From NCBI GenBank assembly GCA_004357505.1, contig SMWC01000136.1, forward strand, positions 1 through 8,122: a stretch of DNA of 8,122 bases, in the 5' to 3' direction. The DNA is from Gammaproteobacteria bacterium. GTDB taxonomy: Bacteria > Pseudomonadota > Gammaproteobacteria > Steroidobacterales > Rariloculaceae. A program made the translations under genes and the position numbers. The notes beneath the pieces are model-generated. The model did not search any database, was not told the DNA's origin, and saw nothing but the letters and a program-made list of their open reading frames with translations. Shown here in pieces: positions 6,244-8,122 of this stretch. Positions within the stretch are counted from its first letter, which is position 1; the number at the start of each line of letters is the position of its first letter.

Positions 6244-8122
6244 TTAGAGCTCGAAGTAGCCAGCAGCCGTCTCGATACGTTCGGCCATGGCATCGATCAC
6301 GCTTGCGGCCAGCTCGATCTGCGGGTCCACGGCCTCATAGCTGCGCTGCTCGATCGATTCGCGAACGCCGGGAATGGTTTTCACACCGTAGCCTGTGTAA
6401 AAACCGGGTGCGTAGATATAGTGCCTGTACCACGGGCGACCCGCGAGACCCTCTTGCCTCGTCAGTAGCCGCTCGCTTGAATATAGAAGCGCGTTGAGTT
6501 CAACGAGGTCGTCTTCCCGCACCTCACCGTTCTCCAACGCCTTCTCGTAGGAAATAGCCGCATTCTGTAACCGCTCCAGCGAATTATTCAGCGGCGCAAA
6601 GTTGAAATACGGTACCGGGGACTCAGCCTTGGGCGGGCCGAATGGTTGTGTCGGATCCAATGCGACGTCGTACTCGCCATCCTCGATCAGCGCATTCGTT
6701 CGCTCCGTTTCGGTCCTTGTGTCAACCACGAGTTCCTCAAGCTCAGTGATATACATTTCAATATTGTCACTAAATCCCGTGAACTCGAAAGGCAGTACGC
6801 GCGCATTCGCGAGCCTCAATGTTGCGCGCCCCGCAACCTGCGCCAGGACACCGCTATAGGCAAGACCTGGATCCCGCCAGGTCGTGTAATGCTCATAGGT
6901 ATCATAGAGCGTGTGATAACTTCCGCCTGGCCCTTCGCCGGAGAAGCTCAGGTGGGCAGAAGCAATGCCGAGGTGTTGCAAGAACGGTGAGTAATCGGAA
7001 CCCGAGCCGAGTGCTGCGATTCGCAGATCCTCCCGTTCTTGCGCCTCCTGACGCTCCGACTCGTCCTCACCGATCCGCATTCGCGCCCGCAGCCGATCTG
7101 CCAGCGACACATCAGTCTGTGGATCTAAGACATCCCGAGCTATCTGATTAAAAAACCGCTCGAGCGTATGGCTCCCGCCGACGTTAAGAAATCCGCGTGA
7201 GTTGCCGTCTGTATTGATATAAGCGACTGCATGCCGATCGAGATCAGCTGCGTGATGCTCCACCCACTCGGTAGAGCCGATTAAACCCTGCTCTTCGGAG
7301 TCCCAAGCCGCGTAGATGATCGTTCGCGCCGGTCGTTGTCCGGCGTCCGCGAGCACGGCGACGGCCTTCGCTTCCGCCAACATCGCAACCAGTCCCGAGA
7401 TCGGGTCTGCCGCGCCGTGATTCCACGCATCGTAGTGATTACCGCGTATGACCCACTCGTCGGGGTATTCGCTGCCTTCCAGGCGTGCAATCACATTATA
7501 GATCGTGATCCGATCCCAGTTGAACTCAAGTTTCATGCGTACGCGTGCCGGCCCCGGACCGAGGTGGTAGGTTATCGGCAAAGCGCCGCGCCACGCTTCG
7601 GGCACAACGGTGCCGCCGATCGCAGACAGCAACGGTAATGCATCGCGATAGGAGATCGGTAACACCGGAATCTTGGTCAACGTCGGCGTGTTGTCGATCT
7701 CGAGCCGCTCAACGTTGCCAGTCGCGCCGACACCCGGCGTCAGGACGTCGCCGGGATACAATGGCATGTCCATGACAGATCCGCGTTGCACAGCGGTTTC
7801 ATTTTTGAACGCACCATCCGGGTAAACGTCGCCCACCGCATAACCGTCGTCGGCCGGATCCGAATAGATAATCGTGCCGATTGCGCCCTTCTCGGCTGCT
7901 AGCTTAGGTTTGATCCCGCGCCATGACTGGCCATATTTGACGATAACGATCTTGCCTTCGACGTCGATGCCGTAACGCTCAAGCATGTCGTAGTCTGCCG
8001 GCACCCCATAATTGACGAATACGAGCTCACTCTCGACTTCACCGCCGATGGAGAACGCGTTATACGGCGCAAGCAGATCTTCGTATTCCAGCGTACTGGG
8101 ATCTCCTTCGACAGGCATTTCT
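6244..8122 (-). CDS. M28 family zinc peptidase, glutamate carboxypeptidase II (PSMA)-like, N-terminus missing
   Basis: At least 625 residues are present, and the frame is still open at the right edge, so the true start, probably with a signal peptide, is outside; the ATG at 8118 is internal, since homologues have roughly 100 more residues. Numbering from that Met, a PA domain (about 25-165, with VNYGVPADYD and SDPADDGY) is inserted before the catalytic M28 domain (about 205-435), followed by a helical dimerisation region (to 624) with YRHYIYAPGFYTGYG as in PSMA. The two-zinc site is complete: His228 and Asp238 in GNHYDAWNHGAADP, catalytic Glu275 and ligand Glu276 in WDSEEQG, Asp304 in INTDG, and His402 in YHTLYDTY. 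It should be an exported metallo-carboxypeptidase or aminopeptidase acting on peptides. The PSMA Arg210 equivalent is kept (Arg67), but the Lys699 equivalent appears to be Gly, so a glutamate-specific role is doubtful. It is followed closely by the permease gene. Confidence 0.9.
   Translation of the reverse strand, partial: EMPVEGDPSTLEYEDLLAPYNAFSIGGEVESELVFVNYGVPADYDMLERYGIDVEGKIVIVKYGQSWRGIKPKLAAEKGAIGTIIYSDPADDGYAVGDVYPDGAFKNETAVQRGSVMDMPLYPGDVLTPGVGATGNVERLEIDNTPTLTKIPVLPISYRDALPLLSAIGGTVVPEAWRGALPITYHLGPGPARVRMKLEFNWDRITIYNVIARLEGSEYPDEWVIRGNHYDAWNHGAADPISGLVAMLAEAKAVAVLADAGQRPARTIIYAAWDSEEQGLIGSTEWVEHHAADLDRHAVAYINTDGNSRGFLNVGGSHTLERFFNQIARDVLDPQTDVSLADRLRARMRIGEDESERQEAQEREDLRIAALGSGSDYSPFLQHLGIASAHLSFSGEGPGGSYHTLYDTYEHYTTWRDPGLAYSGVLAQVAGRATLRLANARVLPFEFTGFSDNIEMYITELEELVVDTRTETERTNALIEDGEYDVALDPTQPFGPPKAESPVPYFNFAPLNNSLERLQNAAISYEKALENGEVREDDLVELNALLYSSERLLTRQEGLAGRPWYRHYIYAPGFYTGYGVKTIPGVRESIEQRSYEAVDPQIELAASVIDAMAERIETAAGYFEL

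Noticed and set aside
6646..7151. Overlapping plus-strand frames within the M28 peptidase gene
   Set aside because: They lie opposite conserved catalytic sequence, and their translations are Arg/Pro-rich without domains.

Overview
The window is a dense, GC-rich bacterial chromosome segment. Protein family content (a YbbP-type permease, an Rpe start resembling the gammaproteobacterial enzyme) suggests a proteobacterium, most likely a gammaproteobacterium; this is inference from similarity recalled by eye, not a database result. There is no rRNA, tRNA, CRISPR array or recognisable transposase. All genes but one lie on the minus strand, so they read from right to left.

Right part (3728-8122): a PSMA-like M28 zinc peptidase, cut by the window edge and lacking its N-terminus, is followed after 23 bp by a 10-helix ABC-type permease of the YbbP/FtsX class. 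No partner ATPase is in the window. The two are probably co-transcribed.

Middle (3261-3730): the only plus-strand gene encodes a 76-residue protein with an N-terminal SEC-C zinc motif, one membrane helix and a His-rich tail. It faces the permease gene, and the 130 bp between them is filled by a 125 bp imperfect inverted repeat resembling a MITE or REP-like hairpin. The outermost TGA of this repeat is the stop codon of the permease gene. On the other side, a 106 bp divergent intergenic region holds candidate operator repeats shared with the tetR gene.

Left part (1-3260): tetR, a 14-helix DHA2-type MFS efflux gene (9 bp gap) and arsM, an arsenite S-adenosylmethionine methyltransferase (64 bp gap), all point the same way and look like one regulated detoxification unit. 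After an 89 bp gap the first 14 codons of rpe (ribulose-phosphate 3-epimerase) run off the left edge. No arsR, arsB/acr3, arsC or arsH is seen, so arsM here is outside a classical ars operon and next to a TetR-controlled exporter.

No wholly new multi-gene system could be demonstrated. The most unusual items are the hairpin element that supplies a stop codon, the small SEC-C membrane protein, and the tetR-MFS-arsM arrangement.
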